DNA from: Lolium rigidum
Taxonomy: Eukaryota > Streptophyta > Magnoliopsida > Poales > Poaceae
Length of the DNA: 64,000 bases
Direction of reading: 5' to 3'
Assembly (NCBI RefSeq): GCF_022539505.1
Contig: NC_061512.1
Location: 249,194,510 to 249,258,509, forward strand
In this document: positions 1-11,259 of the stretch, in pieces
Layout: every line of letters begins with the position of its first letter
Numbering within the stretch: the first letter of the stretch is position 1
Translations under genes and position numbers: made by a program
Notes under the pieces: generated by a model
Told to the model about the DNA's origin: nothing
Seen by the model: the letters and a program-made list of their open reading frames with translations, nothing else
The model's database searches: none

Positions 1-240
1 GTCCCCGTTGATTTTGTTGTCTTGGATATCGAATGCAATGCATCTTGTCCTATTGTATTGGGAAGACCTTTTCTTCGAACCGTTGGTGCTGTTATTGATA
101 TGAGGGAAGGTAATATTAAATATCAATTTCCTCTCAAGAAAGGTATGGAACACTTCCCTAGAAAGAGAATGAAGTTGCCTTTTGATTCTATTATTAGAGC
201 AAGTTATGATGTTGATGCTTCTACTCTCGATGTTACTTGA
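1..240 (+). CDS. C-terminal end of Athila-type gag/retropepsin-like polyprotein (partial)
   Basis: The frame is open from base 1 and ends at TGA 238-240, giving about 79 residues. The stretch CPIVLGRPFLRTVGAVID matches the C-terminal part of retropepsin folds, where a hydrophobic strand precedes an LGRPFL motif; the catalytic D-S/T-G triad would lie upstream, outside the window. A basic segment follows and the end is DVDASTLDVT. The stop is followed directly by a leader-like sequence containing GGGAGACAACCC, typical of these elements, with no RT frame. The product would be the end of a polyprotein that forms or processes the particle. The N-terminus cannot be assessed. Confidence 0.7.
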   Translation, partial: VPVDFVVLDIECNASCPIVLGRPFLRTVGAVIDMREGNIKYQFPLKKGMEHFPRKRMKLPFDSIIRASYDVDASTLDVT

Positions 241-2807
241 TTTGCACTTTCTGCGCCTAGCTGAAAGGCGTTAAAGAAAAGCGCTTATGGGAGACAACCC
301 ATGTTTTTACCTACAGCAATTTTTGTTTTGTTGAGTCTTGGAAGTTGTTTACTACTGTAGCAACCTCTCCTTATCATGTTTTTGTGCCAAGTAAAGTTTC
401 TATGTCAAAGTTGATGTTATATTTGGGATCGCTGCGCAGAAACAGCATTGCTGTCTGTCACGAATCTGGGCACAGTTCTCTGTAGAAAATTCGAAAAAAT
501 CTGCCAATTTACGAGCGTGATCCTCAGATATGTACGCAACTTTCATTAGTTTTGAGTTTTTCCATTTGAGCAAGTCTAGTGCCAGCTTTAAATTCGTCTT
601 TACGGACTGTTCTGTTTTTGACAGATTCTGCCTTTTATTTCGCATTGCCTCTTTTGCTATATTGGATTTATTTCTTTGATCCATTAATGTCCAGTAGCAT
701 TATGAAATGTCCAGAAGTGAAAATAATGATTGTGTCACCTCTGAATGAATGAATTATTAATTGTGCACTAACCCTCTAATGAGTTTGCTTGAAGTTTGGT
801 GTGAAGGAAGTTTTCAAGGGTCAAGAGAGGAGAATGATATACTATGATCAAGAGGAGTGAAAGCTCTAAGCTTGGGGATGCCCCCGTGGTTCACCCCTGC
901 ATATTCTAAGAAGACTCAAGCGTCTAAGCTTGGGATGCCCAAGGCATCCCCTTCTTCATCGACAACATCATCAGGTTCCTCCCCTGAAACTATATTTTTA
1001 TTCAGTCACATCTTGTGTTCTTTACTTGGAGCGTCTGTTTGTTTTTGTTTTTGTTTTGTTTGAATAAGATGGATCCTAGCATTCACTTTGTGGGAGAGAG
1101 ACACGCTCCGCTGTTGCATATGGACACATGTGTCCTTAGGCTTTACTCATAATGTTCAAGGCGAAGTTTCTTCTTCGTTAAATTGTTATATGGTTGGAAT
1201 TGGAAAATGCTACATGTAGTAATTCTAAAATGTCTTGGATAATGTGATACTTTGCAATTGTTGTGCTCATGTTTAAGCTCTTGCATCATATGCTTTGCAC
1301 CCATTAATGAAGAAATACATAGAGCTTGCTAAAATTTGATTTGCATATTTGGTCTCTCTAAGGTCTAGATAATATCTAGTATTGAGTTTTGAACAACAAG
1401 GAAGACGGTGTAGAGTCTTATAATGTTTACAATATGTCTTTTATGTGAGTCTGCACTTGTTCATCCTTGAGTTTGCTTCAAATAACCTTGCTAGCCTAAA
1501 CCTTGTATCGAGAGGGAATACTTCTCATGCATCCAAAATCCTTGAGCCAACTACTATGCCATTTGTGTCCACCATACCTACCTACTACATGGTATTTCTC
1601 CGCCATTCCAAAGTAAATTGCTTGAGTGCTACCTTTAAAATTCCATCATTCACCTTTGCAATATATAGCTCATGGGACAAAATAGCCTTAAAAACTATCG
1701 TAGTATTGAATATGTACTTATGCACTTTATATTTTATTAAGTTGCTTGTTGTGCGATAACCATGCTTCGGGGAACGCCATCAACTATTGTTGAATATCAT
1801 GTGAGTTGCTATGCATGTCCGTCTTGTCTGAAGGTCTATCATTTTAGTGGTTGGAGCATGCAAAATTGTTAGAGAAGAACATTGGGCCGCTAACTAAAGC
1901 CATGAACCATGGTTGAAGTTTCAGTTTTGGACATATATCCTCAATCTCATATGAGAATAATAATCATTGCTACATGCTTATGCATTTAAGAGGAGTCCAT
2001 TATCTCGTTGTCCATGTTGTCCCGGTATGGATGTCTAAGTTGAGAATAATCAAAAGCGAGAAATCCAAAATGCGAGCATTCTCCTTAGACCTTTGTACAG
2101 AGCGGCATGGAGGTACCCCTTTGTGACACTTGGTTGAAACATGGCATGCAAAGATCCGGTAGTCCAAGCTAAGTAGGACGAGGTGCGGACACTATTAGTA
2201 CACTATGCATGAGGCTTGCAACTTGTAAGATATAATTTACATAACTCATATGCTTTATTACTACCGTTGACAAAATTGTTTCATGTTTTCAAAATAAAAG
2301 CTCTAGCACAAATACAACAATCGATGCTTTCCTCTTTGAAGGACCATTCTTTTACTTTTATTGTTGAGTCAGTTTACCTATCTCCTTCCACCTTAAGAAG
2401 CAAACACTTGTGTGAACTGTGCATTGATTCCTACATACTTGCATATTGCACTTGTTATATTACTTTATGTTGACAATATCCATGAGATATACATGTTATA
2501 AGTTGAAAGCAACTGCTGAAACTTAATCTTCCTATGTGTTGCTTCAACACCTTTACTTTGATTTATTGCTTTATGAGTTAACTCTTATGCAAGATTTATT
2601 GATGCTTGTCTTGAAGTACTATTCATGAAAAGTCTTTGCTATATGATTCACTTGTTTACTCATGTCATTACTTTTGTTTTGATCGCTGCATTCATTACAT
2701 ATGTTTACAAATAGTATGATCAAGATTATGATGGCATGTCACTTCGAAATTATCTTTATTATCGTTTTACCCGCTCGGGACGAAGCAGTAACTAAGCTTG
2801 GGGATGC
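241..2807 (+). other. Noncoding 3' internal region of element A
   Basis: No convincing coding frame lies on the element strand. The region begins with a GGGAGACAACCC block (290-301) and contains two internal copies of the polypurine-like motif AAGCTTGGGGATGCC (near 868 and 927, the second lacking one G) in addition to the true tract next to the LTR. A short open frame on the opposite strand (400-684) has a recognisable counterpart in element S at 23711-23977. Many bases between 286 and 1000 align by eye with the reverse complement of 23430-24120, which establishes that A and S are related. I read it as a long 3' untranslated region. Confidence 0.7.
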
Positions 2808-4399
2808 TGATACGTCTCCAACGTATCGATAATTTCTTATGTTCCATGCTACTTTATTGATGATACCTACATGTTTTATGCACATTATATGTCATATTTA
2901 TGCATTTTCTGGAACTAACCTATTAACAAGATGCCGAAGAGCCAGCTTGTCGTTTTCACTGTTTTTGGTTTCGTAAATCCTAGTAAGGAAATATTCTCGG
3001 AATTGGACGAAACTTTCGCCTGTGGTCCTATTTTTGCACGAAGCTTCCGAAGACCGAAGAGTCAACGAAGTGGGGCCACGAGGCGGCCAGGAGATAGGGC
3101 GGCGCGGCCCAGGCCCTGGCCGCGCCGACCTGCCCCCTGGGCCCCTCGTGTGGCCCCCTGACCTACCCTTCCGCCTACTTAAAGCTCCCGTCGCGAAACC
3201 CCCAGTACCAAGAGCCACGATACGGAAAACCTTCCAGAGACGCCGCCGCCGCGAATCCCATCTCGGGGGATTCAGGAGATCGCCTCCGGCACCCTGCCGG
3301 AGAGGGGATTCATCTCCCGGAGGACCCTACACCGCCATGGTCGCCTCCGGAGTGATGAGTGAGTAGTTCACCCCTCGGACCATGGGTCCATAGCAGTAGC
3401 TAGATGGTCGTCTTCTCCTTGTTGTGCTTCATTGTTGGATCTTGTGAGCTGCCTAACATGATCAAGATCATCTATATGTAATTCTATATGTTGTGTTTGT
3501 CGGGATCCGATGGATAGAGAGTACTATGATTATGGTGATTATCAATCTATTGTTTATGTGTTGTTTATGATCTTGCATGCTCTCCGTTATTAGTAGAGGC
3601 TCGGCCAAGTTTGTACTCTTAACTCCAAGAGGGAGTATTTATGCTCGATAGTGGGTTCATGCCTCGCATTTACACCTGGGACAAATGACGTAAAGTTCTA
3701 AGGTTGTGTTGTGCTGTTGCCACTAGGGATAAAACATTGATTCTATGTCTAAGGATGTAGTTATTGATTACATTATGCACCATACTTAATGCAATTGTCT
3801 GTTGCTTAGCAACTTAATACTGAATGGGGTTCGGATGATAACCCGAAGGTGGACTTTTTAGGCATAGATGCAGCTTGGATGGCGGTCTATGTACTTTGTC
3901 GTAATGCCCAATTAAATCTCACTATATTTATCATATCATGTATATGCATTGTTATGCCTTTCTCTATTTGTCAATTGCCCGACTGTAATTTGTTCACCCA
4001 ACATGCTTTTATCTTATGGGAGAGACACCTCTAGTGAACTGTGGACCCCGGTCCTATTCTTTACATAGCATACAATCTACTGCAATTTTGTTTACTGTTT
4101 TCTTTGCAAACATCTTCCACTCGATACGTTTAATCCTTTGTTACAGCAAGCCGGTGAGATTGACAACCTCACTGTTTCGTTGGGGCAAAGTACTTTGGTT
4201 TTGTTGTGCAGATTCCACGTTGGCGCAGAATCCCCGGTGTTGCGCCGCATCACATTTCGCGACCATCAACCTTCAACGTGCTTCTTGGCTCCCTACCGGT
4301 TCGATTAAACCTTGGTTTCATACTGAGGGAAACTTGCTTCTATACGCATCATACCTTCCACTTGGGGTTCCCAACGGACGTGTGCATCTACGCGTATCA
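2808..4399 (+). repeat. 3' LTR of element A (1592 bp)
   Basis: The LTR opens TGATACGTCTCCAACGTATC, which is itself an inverted repeat (GATACGT/ACGTATC), and closes ACGCGTATCA. It is preceded by the polypurine tract and followed by T1 pol sequence. Related LTRs are seen at 14137-14687, 18901-19992, 19993-21686 and 25057-26093, all in the opposite orientation. The ORFs in it are not supported as genes. Confidence 0.88.
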
Positions 4400-5207
4400 G
4401 TGACACCTTGAGATAGACGAAGCCTCCGATCTCAAAGGTCATCTCTCGGCGTCTCTTGTCGGCGTAGCTCTTCTGCCTCGATTGCGCAGTCTTGAGGTAC
4501 TCGCGGATCTTGTGCACTTTCTCTTCGGCTTCTCGAAGAACATCTGGGCCAAAGACTTGGCTTTCTCCGACTTCCGACCAGTTCAGAGGGGTACGGCATT
4601 TCCTTCCGTACAAGGCTTCAAAGGGAGCCATCTGTAGGCTGGCTTGGTAACTGTTGTTGTATGAGAATTCTGCATAGGGCAGGCAGTCTTCCCACTTGGA
4701 TCCGTACTCCAGTACACAAGCTCTCAACATATCTTCAAGTATCTGGTTGACTCTTTCAGTCTGTCCATCTGTCTGCGGGTGATAGGCGGTGCTGAAATTC
4801 AGCCGGGTTCCGAGTCCTTCATGCACCTTCTGCCAGAATCTTGAGGTGAACTGTGATCCTCTGTCTGACACTATCGACTTTGGGGTGCCGTGCAGGGCTA
4901 CAATTCGGGAGATATACAGCTCAGCTAACTTAGGGCCTTGGTAGGTGGTTTTGACAGGGATAAAATGGGCTACTTTGGTCAGTCTATCGACGACTACCCA
5001 GATGGAGTCATTTCCTCTGCTGGATTTGGGCAGTCCTGTGATAAAGTCCATTCCTACTGAGTCCCACTTCCATTCTGGAATCTGCAATGGTTGCAGCAGT
5101 CCTGCGGGTCGTTGATGTTCTGCCTTGACTCGCTGACATATGTCACACTTGGCGATGTAACTTCCAATTTCTCTCTTCATTCCATGCCACCAGAATTGTT
5201 CCTTCAA
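4400..5207 (-). pseudogene. T1 integrase (interrupted)
   Basis: This continues the RT/RNase H frame after a TAA at 5214-5216 that seems to replace a tyrosine codon. The zinc-binding part spans the break: the histidine pair lies before it (IHPGGTKM) and WHG, then CDIC, after it. The catalytic DDE core is visible: a first Asp in VGMDFITGLP, a second in VSDRGSQFT, and Glu in TDGQTERVNQ. The frame reads into the C-terminal region (FVYLKVSL) and is then replaced at 4400 by the LTR of element A; the apparent residues beyond are A-derived. The enzyme would insert element cDNA into host DNA. This copy cannot be functional. Confidence 0.88.
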
Positions 5208-5213
5208 ATCCTG

Positions 5214-6752
5214 TTACATCTTGGTGCCGCCGGGATGGATAGAATAAAGGGTATCATGGGCTTCCTGCAGAATGACTTGCTTCAACTCTGAGTCCGATGG
5301 TACGCACAGGCGTTCTTTGTACCAAAGAACTCCTTCTTCATCTATAGTGAATCCCGGTGCCTTCCCTGCAGCTATCTGGTTCTTGATTCCGTCAATGCTG
5401 GCATTTCCCTTCTGGGCTTCCTTGATCTGACCAATCAAGGAGGGCTGAAGCTGTATGCTGGCTAGGAATCCTTCACTGACTAGTTCCATTCTGAACTGCT
5501 CAAATTCTTGGTGTAGGCTGGGTTGTTCAGATGCTATCATGGAGTTTAACTGACACGGCAGTCTACTCAGGGCATCTGCCACTACATTGGCTTTGCCGGG
5601 GTGGTAATGGATTTCCATATCATAATCCTTTATCAACTCTAACCATCTCCTCTGCCTCATGTTTAGTTCTTGCTGGGTGAAAATGTATTTCAGGCTCTTG
5701 TGATCAGAATAGATCTCGCATCGGTTACCCATGAGGTAATGACGCCAAACTTTCAAGGCTAGGACTACAGCTGCAAGTTCGAGGTCGTGGGTTGGATAGT
5801 TCTGCTCATGTTGCTTGAGTTGCCGGGACAGATATGATATCACCTTGCCTTCCTGCATCAACACACATCCAAGACAAATCTTGGACGCATCACAGTAGAC
5901 ATCAAAGGGTTTGGTGATATCCGGCATGATTAGGATTGGGGCTGTGGTCAGTCTGGTTTTCAGTGTCTGGAAACTTTCCTCACACTTCTCCGTCCATTCA
6001 AACTTCTTATCCTTCTTCAACACTTGGGTCATTGGTCGGGCTATACTGGAAAATCCTTCAACAAACCTACGGTAGTATCCAGCCAATCCGAGAAAGGCAC
6101 GGACATCAGTCTGAGTGGTTGGGGCTTTCCATTCTTTCACTGTTTTGATCTTGGCGGGATCTACGGCAATACCTCCTGCAGATAAGATATGTCCCAGGAA
6201 TCCTACTTCTTTCAACCAAAACTCACATTTGCTAAACTTAGCGTACAGCTGATGTTCCCGAAGTGTATCTAGGACAGCTTCCAGATGTTGCTCGTGCTCC
6301 TCTTCGGTTTTGGAATAGATAAGAATGTCATCGATGAAAACAACGACAAACTTATCCAAGAAGTTCATGAAAATCTTATTCATGAGGTTCATGAAATAAG
6401 CTGGGGCATTGGTTAATCCAAATGACATGACATTGTACTCATACAATCCATATCTGATGGTGAAGGCAGTTTTGGGAATATCCGAGGCACGGATCTTCAG
6501 CTGATGATAGCCAGTCCTAAGATCGATCTTAGAGAACACAGTGGCACCGGTCAACTGATCAAACAGGTCTTCTATCTTTGGCAAGGGGTATTTGTTTTTG
6601 ATGGTGACATCGTTAAGCTTACGATAGTCCGTACATAAACGACTGGCACCGTCTTTCTTGTCCACAAATAAAACTGGGGATCTCCAAGGCGACGCACTTG
6701 GTCGGATCAGACCTTTGGCTAGAAGTTCATCCAGTTGTTTCTTCAGCTCCAC
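5214..6752 (-). pseudogene. T1 reverse transcriptase and RNase H
   Basis: The frame is open for 512 codons. RT motifs in order: [20 protein letters not shown] and LCTDYRKLN, then IDLRTGYHQ, the [11 protein letters not shown] block, and the catalytic [14 protein letters not shown] with two Asp residues. The connection region ([12 protein letters not shown]) leads to RNase H with [25 protein letters not shown] and the terminal NVVADALSR. This is the standard Ty3/gypsy RT-RH module that converts element RNA to cDNA in the particle. Its N-terminal end is joined out of frame to the gag-protease frame at about 6762, and it ends at the TAA at 5214-5216. Catalytic residues look intact, suggesting a fairly recent insertion. 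Confidence 0.93.
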
Positions 6753-8532
6753 AAGTTCTCGTCGGGTTCATGCTATAGGCTCTCTGGGCTATAGGTCCTG
6801 TTCCAGGGATTAACTCAATGATAAAATCGATATCCCGATCTGGGGGCATACCGGGTAGACCTTCGGGAAACACATCAGGGTATCGGTAGACGACCCTGAT
6901 TTGATCCAGAGTTGGCTTGGCTACCCCTTGGTTGCAGGTAAATTTCCGGGGTAATCTTTCAGAGATGTGCTCTACTAGGATACCGGTGCTGCTAGTCATG
7001 GTGATGGCTTTCTTGGCACAGTCAATCAATCCATGGTGTTTTGCCATCCAGTCCATTCCTATTACCACTTCCAAACCTTTGGTTCCCAAAATAATCAGGT
7101 TGGCATAGAAATCTACTTCATGGATTTTGATGGGTACATTTTTGCAAAATTTTCTGGCTTTGGTGGTTGATCCGGGAATTTGAACTATCATAACATGTTT
7201 CAAGCTGATAGGTTGAATTTTACTGGTGGATTCAAAATCTTCGGTGACAAAGGAATGAGATGCTCCGGAATCAAACAACACTCTGGCAAGTACTGAATTA
7301 ACAGAAAACATACCCAGTACAACATCTGGTGCTTCCTGGGCTTCTTCAGCATTCATGTGGGAGAGACGGCCACTGCGGTTATTGGGGTTGTTGGGGGCGA
7401 ACTTTTTGCCGGTGGAGACACGGCGTTGCTGCTGAGCAGGGGCAGCGATGTTTCCTGCGAGCTTGGCGAGCCTTTTGGGACACTCGTTGGAGTAATGCCC
7501 CACTACACCACACTCATAGCAAGTGATGGTGGCCTTGTCCTTGGTCGCAACGGGAATGGCGTTGCTCCCAGTCCTTGGAGCGTTGTTGGTGTTTTTGTTG
7601 TTGGCGTTTGGGGCTCGCATTGGGGCGCGGTTGAAGTTGTTGGTGTGGTTCTGGTAATTGTGGTTGTTGTTGTGGTGGCCTCCTGGCCTGAGGTTTCCTC
7701 CACTCCGGTTTTGATAACCCGGGCGTGAAGTCTGCATCGGGGGTTTACTGTTGTTTCTGGGAGGGAAACCTCCACTTGAGCTGGGGCGATACTTAGGGGC
7801 ATGGCTGGGCCCACTCTGGTGCATCATACGGCGTTTGCGGTTCTCGTTGGCTTGGTTGAGTTTGCCTTCCATCTGGATGGCGGAGTCCACTAGGGCTTCT
7901 AGGTCGGCGAAGGGGATGTTGACAAGGACAGTCTGCATCTCATCATGCAGTCCGTTTAGGAATCTCTCCTGCCTCTTCTCAGTGGTGTCAGTCTCGTCGG
8001 GGGCGTACCTTGACAGGGTAAGGAACCTGTCGCGGTATTCTACCACCGTCATCCTGCCTTGTTTGAGTTCACGGAACTCATCCCGCATCTTCTTGATCAG
8101 GCCCGGGGGCACATGGTACTTGCTGAACTTGAGCTTGAAATCTGCCCAAGTCATGACTTGACCTCCGTTCATGGCACGAGTGCTAGTCCACCAGGCTCTA
8201 GCTGGTCCGGCTAAGTAGTGCGTGGCAAACAGCACTTTCTCATTGGCTTCTACTCCAGCCACCTCAAGGTTATTTTCCATGGTTTGCAGCCAGTCGTCTG
8301 CATCTAAGGGCTCTTCGGTCTTGCTGAAAACAGGGGGGTTGGTGTTCTGGAAGTTCTTGAGTTTGGACCCAGGGTGATCATGGTTGCCATGACCAAAGTT
8401 GTTGTTGGCCAGCTGCTGCAATGCTGCTATGTTGGCTTGGCGTTCAGCTCGGTCAGTCTCCATGTCTGCCATCAGGGTCTGCAGCAGTTGCATCATTGCA
8501 TCCGGGTTCGTATTGCGATTCGGACGAGCCAT
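6727..8532 (-). pseudogene. T1 gag and aspartic protease
   Basis: The start at 8532 (MARPNRNTNPDAMM) is supported by the matching start of the X gag at 52882. The retrotransposon gag domain follows (ARAWW, FRELKQGRMTVVEYRDRF), then an Asn/Gly/Pro-rich RNA-binding linker and a CCHC knuckle, CYECGVVGHYSNEC. The protease shows the catalytic FDSGASHSF. Near the end the protein should pass into RT, but an apparent extra base at about 6762 (in CCGACGAG on the coding strand) shifts it and the frame stops at 6727. The error is of the CA/CGA type seen between duplicated LTRs in this window, so the frameshift could be an assembly artefact. Confidence 0.9.
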
Positions 8533-8823
8533 CTGAACAGGTAGACAGATTATGAGATAAGGGGGAACATTCTATGTCTTGTTTGGGGTAGTTTTTGAAA
8601 AACCTTTAAAACTTGTAAACTTTTTTGATCCTAACACACAACATTCATTCATTCATGCATCACAGATTACATGCTAACATAACCAGGGTTTTAAGAACTC
8701 TTTTTCCTCCTTCTACGATACAAGGGACCAGATACATACTCATACCCAGGGTTTTAAGAACCCTTCATGCTACGATACAAGGGACGGGGTACAAGTTCTT
8801 CCTACATATGTGATCTAGTGCAA
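8533..8823 (-). other. T1 orf0-gag spacer with a duplicated motif
   Basis: The spacer holds two copies of a block that reads CCCTTGTATCGTAG on the element strand (8713-8726 and 8770-8783), each followed by GTTCTTAAAACC-like sequence. Element X has one copy in the equivalent spacer (52682-52695). Conservation in a noncoding spacer between two ORFs suggests a translation or splicing signal, or simply common ancestry. Confidence 0.55.
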
Positions 8824-9621
8824 CTACTCCTCAATATCGACGTCCACATCGATGGTGATGATCCCATCTTCTTCGGCCTCAAGGAACTCGTAGTCCTCCT
8901 CATCAGTGAACTCATCTTCCTCAAAGTCGTTGTCGTCACTCAGGAAGTCCTCTCCTCCCTGGATGTCTTCTCCATCCTCTTCCATCTCCTCGATCTGGTC
9001 CTGCTGGGTACGGACAACTGCTTCCAAGGTGCGTATCTTCTGGTGAAGACGCGTGATAGTAGCGTCCTTCTTGGCGCGCTGCAGGCGGAGCGACCTGCGG
9101 TCCTTGGCGAGTAGCTTGATGGCGTCGGCATGATGAGCCAAAGCCATCTGAGCACGGTGGGCGTGGACACGTGCCTGCTCCAGATCCTTCCGGGTCCCGT
9201 GAAGCATAAAATCCAGATGCTCCACATGATGCTTGAGCACCGGGTGCAAAGAGAGGGCCATGGGCTCTCCCATGGTGTCGTGCCTCGCGAAGTGGGCGAA
9301 GCGGGTTCCCTGGAGTGCGGCGATGTTCTGTCCGCACACCCGGGCAAGTCCCTCCTGAAGGGCATGAGCAAGCCCATCCACCCAGTTGCATGCCTTGAAG
9401 GAGAAAAGGATCCTCTCCGAGATGGGAGGCTCCGGGCTTCCCTTCAAGTCAGCGGTGATCATCCATTGCTGTTCCCCTACGGGGGTGTTGTGGATCCGGA
9501 CTACGTGGAACTGGGGAGGTGGGCGTTCAAGCTTCTCGGACACGAGGTACAAGTCGCGCTCAAACACCAGACTTCCTCCGTTTCCCAGCTCGTAGGACTC
9601 CGTCTGGGCATAGTGCTCCAT
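8824..9621 (-). CDS. orf0 of element T1: extra ORF upstream of gag, coiled coil plus acidic tail
   Basis: An intact 265-codon frame in the element sense, between the primer site and gag. Residues 1-150 form a domain with blocks VFERDLYL, ITADL, ALQEGLARVCGQN, TRFAHFARHD and LEQARVH. Residues about 150-215 are rich in Ala, Leu, Arg and Gln in a heptad-like pattern (likely coiled coil). Residues about 215-265 are almost all Asp/Glu. I recognise no enzyme motif. A homologous reading frame sits in the same place in element X (52155-52610). Extra ORFs upstream of gag are known in some plant gypsy elements (from memory, an orf0 in rice RIRE3/RIRE8-type elements); function is unknown. A structural or RNA-binding accessory role is only a guess. 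Confidence 0.75.
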   Translation of the reverse strand: MEHYAQTESYELGNGGSLVFERDLYLVSEKLERPPPQFHVVRIHNTPVGEQQWMITADLKGSPEPPISERILFSFKACNWVDGLAHALQEGLARVCGQNIAALQGTRFAHFARHDTMGEPMALSLHPVLKHHVEHLDFMLHGTRKDLEQARVHAHRAQMALAHHADAIKLLAKDRRSLRLQRAKKDATITRLHQKIRTLEAVVRTQQDQIEEMEEDGEDIQGGEDFLSDDNDFEEDEFTDEEDYEFLEAEEDGIITIDVDVDIEE

Positions 9622-9837
9622 CTGAAAGTGAAATGGATGAGTAAATTAGAGATGGGAACAAGTGTGGCCAATTTTTAGATGGATTTAAAAGGAGGAGCAT
9701 GGCTCATCATTTTTGAAAAGCTCTTTTCAAAGAGAAGAACATGAGTAAGTTTTTCATAAATATTTACTTCATTTGTTTTATAAATTAAGGTTTTCAGAAC
9801 GTCCATTCTAAACTAGGGTCTCCTAAGGTCAAACAAT

Positions 9838-9850
9838 GGCTCTGATACCA
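9838..9850 (-). promoter_or_regulatory. T1 primer binding site, tRNA-iMet type
   Basis: On the minus strand the bases read TGGTATCAGAGCC, complementary to the 3' end of plant initiator methionine tRNA, three bases inside the 5' LTR end (LTR terminus at 9854). This fixes the orientation and the LTR border. Confidence 0.9.
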
Positions 9851-10127
9851 ACTTGTCAACACCCGGATTTTTAAGTCCGGATGCCTATTATGTCATACAT
9901 CGCAATCCCAGGAATATTGTTGTTGCGAGGCATAATAGTTAAGTATCATAGTCATCATTAATTACAAACCATAAAGTCTTACAACTTGGAATCACATGAT
10001 CCATATTACACAAATAGTTGATCTATTGATCAAAGAACTGGTCAACGAACAAACACAAGTTCATAGCGGAAGCGTAAGATACAAGGACTCTATAGTCCAC
10101 AGGCCAACGCTTGACGTCAGCAGACTC

Positions 10128-10186
10128 CTAGTTGTGGTAGATGTCCTGCGGATCTTCCTCCTCGTACTGCTGCTCCTCTTCATAGT
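10128..10186 (-). other. Predicted LTR exon B, acidic, with stop (T1)
   Basis: After an acceptor GGCCAG the minus strand encodes, in the phase left by exon A, DYEEEQQYEEEDPQDIYHN and a TAG stop (59 nt). The X right LTR has a 59 nt counterpart ending DVYDN and stop; the Y LTRs have a one-base-longer form ending DVYAS and stop. Coding is a hypothesis. Confidence 0.4.
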
Positions 10187-10482
10187 CTGGCCATTTGAAT
10201 AGCCAGGGACACAGCCGTGAGTACTTTAAGTACTCGCAAACTAGTACTAATGTAAGTGCTAACAGTTTAGGTAAGGGTGCTAAGCTCTAGTTTATTTGCA
10301 TAAAGCCAGTTTTAGTTCACAAGTATTTGATAAAGACCGAGTCATGTGCTAACTAACTCCAGTGGGAACATTAGTGTCATTCCCACAACATTGTTGTGAT
10401 TCAAAACCCAAATCACCATTCATCATCAACCTTTTTAAGATTCTAATACCGGAAACTGTATGGCCTTTCCAACTGTCCGTAA

Positions 10483-10523
10483 CCGTGGACACGGCTATTC
10501 GAATAGGTTTACACTCTGCAGAG
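10483..10523. other. Cluster of three palindromes in T1 LTR
   Basis: CCGTGGACACGG (10483-10494) abuts CTATTCGAATAG (10495-10506), and CTCTGCAGAG (10514-10523) follows after 7 nt. All three are in the X and Y LTRs in the same order. The first has a compensatory change in Y (CCGCGTCCGCGG). Confidence 0.75.
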
Positions 10524-11259
10524 GTTGCACACTTGTGCCACAATATTTGATTTCATCCGTCGGGATACCCCGAATCATCGTAACACAGTACGCGGATCAT
10601 CAACCATAACCTTTCATTTACAAACTCTAGTATGAGCACCTCTCCCCATGAGCTTGGCCTCCTAGTGATGACCAACTGTCATCCTGGGAACTGCACAGGG
10701 CCTGGCCGTACAATTCACCTCAATTCACATCATTCACCAACAACGGAGGCAGCATCGGCATAACCCCTATGATGTGTGTTCAGAGGGAACCCATACTAAG
10801 GTACATAAACTTCTAGTTAAGCCCTTACCCATAATCAGGTATTGTGGGGGTACTTATGAAGTGGAAAGGTATCGCATCCAAACCAATATTAGTTTTATAT
10901 CAAAAATCACTATCTTCTCTTGGTCATATTCACCTTAAAAATTCATTTCATAGTTTTCATCATCATCTTTTCACCACACATGTTCCCATCTAGAGTAGTC
11001 ATTTTTAATTGAGCACTAGCATCTAGGTATGAGGGGTGCTAAGTATGTTGCTTTGCTTCTAGGCTAACTTTGATACTCTTGTACTAATCAATCATTAACC
11101 CCATGGAATCATGAATCAAAAAGTACTTTGATAAACCAAAGCCATAAAGCTTGCAAATAAAACTTGTAGTAAAATTTGGGATAGGCTCATGATTAATAAG
11201 GAAAGATGAGAGTGCCTTGTCCTTGATAGGACTTTGCACTTGCAAGAATATTAGCTTGC

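Larger units (their letters stand above)
1..4399 (+). mobile_element. Element A: 3' part of a Sabrina/Athila-like gypsy retrotransposon
   Basis: The element enters from the left edge and runs to the end of its 3' LTR at 4399. In order it has a protease-like coding tail (1-240), about 2.6 kb of noncoding DNA, a purine-rich tract reading AAGCTTGGGGATGC at 2794-2807, and an LTR from 2808 (TGATACG) to 4399 (CGTATCA). The sequence at 4400 resumes the minus-strand integrase of T1, so A was inserted there; the 5 bases after the LTR are GTGAC, but the matching duplication lies outside the window. No reverse transcriptase follows the protease-like end, so this copy looks non-autonomous. The noncoding part resembles that of element S at 21687-24209. 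The family name is from memory of Triticeae repeats. Confidence 0.85.

Noticed and set aside
7329..8161. Plus-strand frames across T1 gag
   Set aside because: They are reverse shadows of the gag linker and zinc knuckle.
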